DNA from: RPQJ01 sp963696545
GTDB lineage: Bacteria > Pseudomonadota > Gammaproteobacteria > Steroidobacterales > Steroidobacteraceae
Reading direction: 5' to 3'
DNA: 64,000 nt
Assembly (NCBI GenBank): GCA_963696545.1
Contig: CAVOKQ010000001.1
Location: forward strand, 186,001-250,000
Part shown: in pieces, positions 61,780-64,000 of the stretch
Numbering within the stretch: the first letter of the stretch is position 1
Layout of the letters: each line of letters starts with the position of its first letter
Program-made: the position numbers and the translations under genes
The notes under the pieces: model-generated
The model's database searches: none
What the model was told of the DNA's origin: nothing
Seen by the model: only the letters and a program-made list of their open reading frames with translations

Positions 61780-62346
61780 TCAGATCTTGCCGACCAGGTC
61801 GAGCGACGGGGCCAGCGTCTTCGCGCCTGGCGTCCACTTTGCGGGGCAGACCTCGCCGGGATGCGCAGCGACGTACTGCGCGGCCTGCACCTTGCGGAGC
61901 AGTTCCTTCGCGTCGCGGCCGATGCCGAGGTCGTTGATCTCCGCGACCTTGATCATGCCCTCGGGGTTCACGACGAACGTGCCGCGCAGCGCCAGGCCCT
62001 CGTCTTCGATCAGCACGCCGAAATTGCGGCTGATCGCGTGGGTCGGGTCGCCAAGCATCGGGTACTCGATCTTCTTGATGGTGTCCGACGCGTCGTGCCA
62101 CGCCTTGTGCGTGAAGTGCGTGTCGGTGGAGACGCTGTAGACCTCGACGCCGAGCTTCTGGAAGTCCTTGTACAGGTCGGCCACGTCGCCGAGCTCGGTC
62201 GGGCAGACGAACGTGAAGTCGGCCGGGTAGAAGAAGAACACGGACCACTGTCCCTTCAGGTCGGCGTCCGTGACCTGGACGAATTCTCCGTTGTGGAAGG
62301 CGGTGGCCTTGAACGGCTTGACGGCGGTATTGATCAGCGAGGTCAT
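61780..62346 (-). CDS. ahpC: Alkyl hydroperoxide reductase subunit C (peroxiredoxin)
   Basis: 188 residues of the typical two-Cys AhpC/Prx1 group: peroxidatic Cys48 in DFTFVCPTEL and resolving Cys167 in GEVCPAKW. GLALRGTFVVNPEG and the C-terminal helix are conserved. It reduces peroxides and is recycled by AhpF, encoded downstream. A candidate OxyR site lies about 80-116 bp upstream of its start. Confidence 0.97.
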   Translation of the reverse strand: MTSLINTAVKPFKATAFHNGEFVQVTDADLKGQWSVFFFYPADFTFVCPTELGDVADLYKDFQKLGVEVYSVSTDTHFTHKAWHDASDTIKKIEYPMLGDPTHAISRNFGVLIEDEGLALRGTFVVNPEGMIKVAEINDLGIGRDAKELLRKVQAAQYVAAHPGEVCPAKWTPGAKTLAPSLDLVGKI

Positions 62347-62425
62347 GGGATTGTCTCCAGGTTCCGGGTTGTGAGGCTCGCGCCTCGATGGAGCGCAAGA
62401 TAGTGCCCCGGGCCCGAAAGAACCA

Positions 62426-62462
62426 ATGGATAGATCCGGTCGAATAGATAGGCGTGGCCTAT
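62426..62462. promoter_or_regulatory. Candidate OxyR-binding site upstream of ahpC
   Basis: The pattern ATAG-N7-CTAT is perfect at 62448-62462. The preceding half, at the required 7-bp spacing, is degenerate (ATGG, CGGT at 62426-62440). OxyR tetramers recognise four such tetranucleotides. The site lies 80-116 bp upstream of the ahpC start, in the 153-bp gap to the glycerophosphodiesterase gene. Confidence 0.45.
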
Positions 62463-62499
62463 CGCGTCGGACGGCCGCCGGGGGCGCCTCGGGGCTGGG

Positions 62500-64000
62500 C
62501 TACAGGGGCTCGACCGCGTCCGGGTCCGTCACTGCCCGAGGCGGCTTGTCGAACAGCACGCGGAGCCGCAGCCCGAGAATTTCGGCCTTGTCGAGGGCCC
62601 TGCGCTCCTTCATCACGCGAACCAGCAGCGCCGGGTCGTCGGTAATGATGTTGTCGACGCCGCGTTCGATCATGCGCAGCATCACCTCGGGATCATTCAC
62701 CGTCCACGCGGCGACGTCCTTGCCGGCCGCGCGTGCCCTGCGGACCAGTCGCGCCGGCGCTTTGGCCGAATTGAGGCTCAGGAAGTCGGCCTCTGTGCGC
62801 AGTACATCCCCTACCGCCGCGGTCACGATGTGCCCGGTCCTGATGCGCGGCTCGAGGCTCTTGACCTGCTTCAGCGCCGCGTAGTCGAGCGACGTGATCA
62901 CGACCTGGTCGATGAAGTCCTCACGGCGGAGCAGCTCGACGACTGCCGGGGCCAGCCCGGGGTCCGGCACGTTGTACTTGAGCTCGATGTTGATCCTGAT
63001 GCGGCCGCGTGCAAGGTCGATCACTTCCTCGAGTGTCGGCGCGTGCTCGCCGGCGAAGCGCGGGCCGAACTTGCGGCCGATGTCGATCGTCGCAATTTCG
63101 GCGGCCGTGAGGTCCGCGACCCTGCGTGGGTCACCGCCCATGCGCATGAAGTCCGCGTCGTGCATCACCACGACCTGGCGGTCCCTGGTGTGCTGGACAT
63201 CGAGCTCGACGTAATCCGCACCCGCGTCGATCGCAGCCTTGAAGGCCGCCAGCGTGTTCTCGGGTGCCACGGCCTTGGCGCCGCGGTGCGCGGTGATCAA
63301 GGCGTCGCCCTTCAGGTCCAGCCGGGACGCGAGGAATGCGGCCGAACCGAGCGCCAGTGCAACGAAGGCAAGCGTCGCGAAGACGGCAGGGCGGGCAACC
63401 AGAGTTGCGCGATGTTCGTCGATCTCATCGTCGGCCGGTGCGTGCCGGCGCTCCGGCGCAACCTGCTCGGAATACATGCGCGTGACCAGGAACTGGTGCC
63501 CCGTGAGGTGCAGGCCGCCGTACAGGAAGCTGCCCAGTATCGTCACGGCCAGGAACAGCGCGACCAGGGGCAGTACGCGGCGCACGTCGAGGCCGGCCCA
63601 GTCGAGGGCGCCGTCGGTGACCTGACGGCAAACCCAGGTGATCGCAATCGTCGCAGCCGTGATCACGAGCCACCACGCTACCAGCGGCACGGCGATCCTG
63701 AGGACGCGACCAGCGGTCAGGCGGGCACTTGCGGACAAGGCGGTGATTGGGCGCGCGCTCTCAACCACCATGATGGGCACCGCATAGAGCCAGCGGGCGA
63801 GCTGCCATGCCGCGAGCAGCGCGTACGCCGCGGCCAGCGCCAGCGCGAGCAGCTTCGCACGTCGCCACTCGGCCGGTTCCTCGGCGAGGTAGTAGTTGAT
63901 GTCGTGCCCGCGCAGCGTGGCCAACCAGACGAGTCCCGCCAGCGCCAGGAACGGTAGTGCCAGCACCACGAGCCGGATGAAGACTCGGGCGGACAGGAAC
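62500..64000 (-). CDS. Glycerophosphodiester phosphodiesterase with membrane domain (partial)
   Basis: The frame is open to the right edge, so the N-terminus is missing. The visible part has several membrane helices of the GDPD membrane-domain type (about the first 240 residues). A catalytic GDPD domain follows: LITAHRGAKAVAPENTLAAFKAAIDAGADYVELDVQHTRDRQVVVMHD carries the catalytic His pair and metal Glu/Asp, followed by INIELKYNVPD and AWTVNDPEVM. The enzyme hydrolyses glycerophosphodiesters to glycerol 3-phosphate and an alcohol, here at the membrane. Confidence 0.92.
   Translation of the reverse strand, partial: FLSARVFIRLVVLALPFLALAGLVWLATLRGHDINYYLAEEPAEWRRAKLLALALAAAYALLAAWQLARWLYAVPIMVVESARPITALSASARLTAGRVLRIAVPLVAWWLVITAATIAITWVCRQVTDGALDWAGLDVRRVLPLVALFLAVTILGSFLYGGLHLTGHQFLVTRMYSEQVAPERRHAPADDEIDEHRATLVARPAVFATLAFVALALGSAAFLASRLDLKGDALITAHRGAKAVAPENTLAAFKAAIDAGADYVELDVQHTRDRQVVVMHDADFMRMGGDPRRVADLTAAEIATIDIGRKFGPRFAGEHAPTLEEVIDLARGRIRINIELKYNVPDPGLAPAVVELLRREDFIDQVVITSLDYAALKQVKSLEPRIRTGHIVTAAVGDVLRTEADFLSLNSAKAPARLVRRARAAGKDVAAWTVNDPEVMLRMIERGVDNIITDDPALLVRVMKERRALDKAEILGLRLRVLFDKPPRAVTDPDAVEPL

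Overview
The window reads as chromosomal DNA of a high-GC gammaproteobacterium. The gamma-typical YheU (UPF0270) gene, HemG-type protoporphyrinogen oxidase, AhpC/AhpF, TonB receptor and CadC-like regulators point there, possibly to the Xanthomonadales/Nevskiales/Steroidobacter side; that placement is inference. Genes are densely packed with few gaps. No rRNA, tRNA, CRISPR array, insertion sequence or prophage was seen.

Layout. (1) 1-8667: an electron-transfer locus. A minus-strand run encodes a TPR protein, a membrane b-type cytochrome, a 21-heme cytochrome and a second cytochrome with at least 25 hemes that leaves the window. Divergent from it are a ferredoxin-flavoprotein and a Sel1/ankyrin protein. 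(2) 8668-11625: LOG-family phosphoribohydrolase, VOC protein, dimethylarginine dimethylaminohydrolase, metallophosphoesterase. (3) 11680-23075: a cyanophycin locus with isoaspartyl dipeptidase, cyanophycinase, a winged-helix/TPR regulator divergent from a cupin-tautomerase pair, cyanophycin synthetase (four frameshifts), a Mur-ligase-like companion and a cytochrome/propeller protein (two frameshifts). Three copies of an unusual hairpin element lie in its intergenic spaces: the loop is conserved, while each copy has its own self-complementary stem. (4) 23122-29341: gamma-glutamyltransferase, amidohydrolase, DUF938 methyltransferase, TonB receptor. (5) 29461-33779: crotonase, acyl-CoA ligase, GltS-like FMN protein. 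(6) 33776-37584: CHASE4 sensor kinase with a REC-GGDEF-EAL output protein. (7) 37736-43638: YjdF-like protein, quinone reductase, transglutaminase, two VOC proteins, WYL regulator, nitronate monooxygenase, L,D-transpeptidase. (8) 43824-56299: envelope and secreted proteins of mostly unknown function, YheU, and a membrane CadC-like regulator. (9) 56354-64000: nuclease/phosphatase-fold protein, NTF2-like protein, M48 protease, HemG with a b-type cytochrome, ahpC-ahpF with an attenuator hairpin and a candidate OxyR site, and a partial glycerophosphodiesterase.

Working together: the locus at 1-6770 can be read as a path from a reduced nucleotide or ferredoxin through a b-type membrane protein into multiheme wires. 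The 11.7-21.3 kb block contains polymer synthesis (CphA), depolymerisation (CphB) and dipeptide cleavage (IadA) for an Asp-Arg reserve. In both CadC-like regulator intergenic regions I see short direct repeats with an 11-bp period, as expected for OmpR-type winged-helix binding sites.
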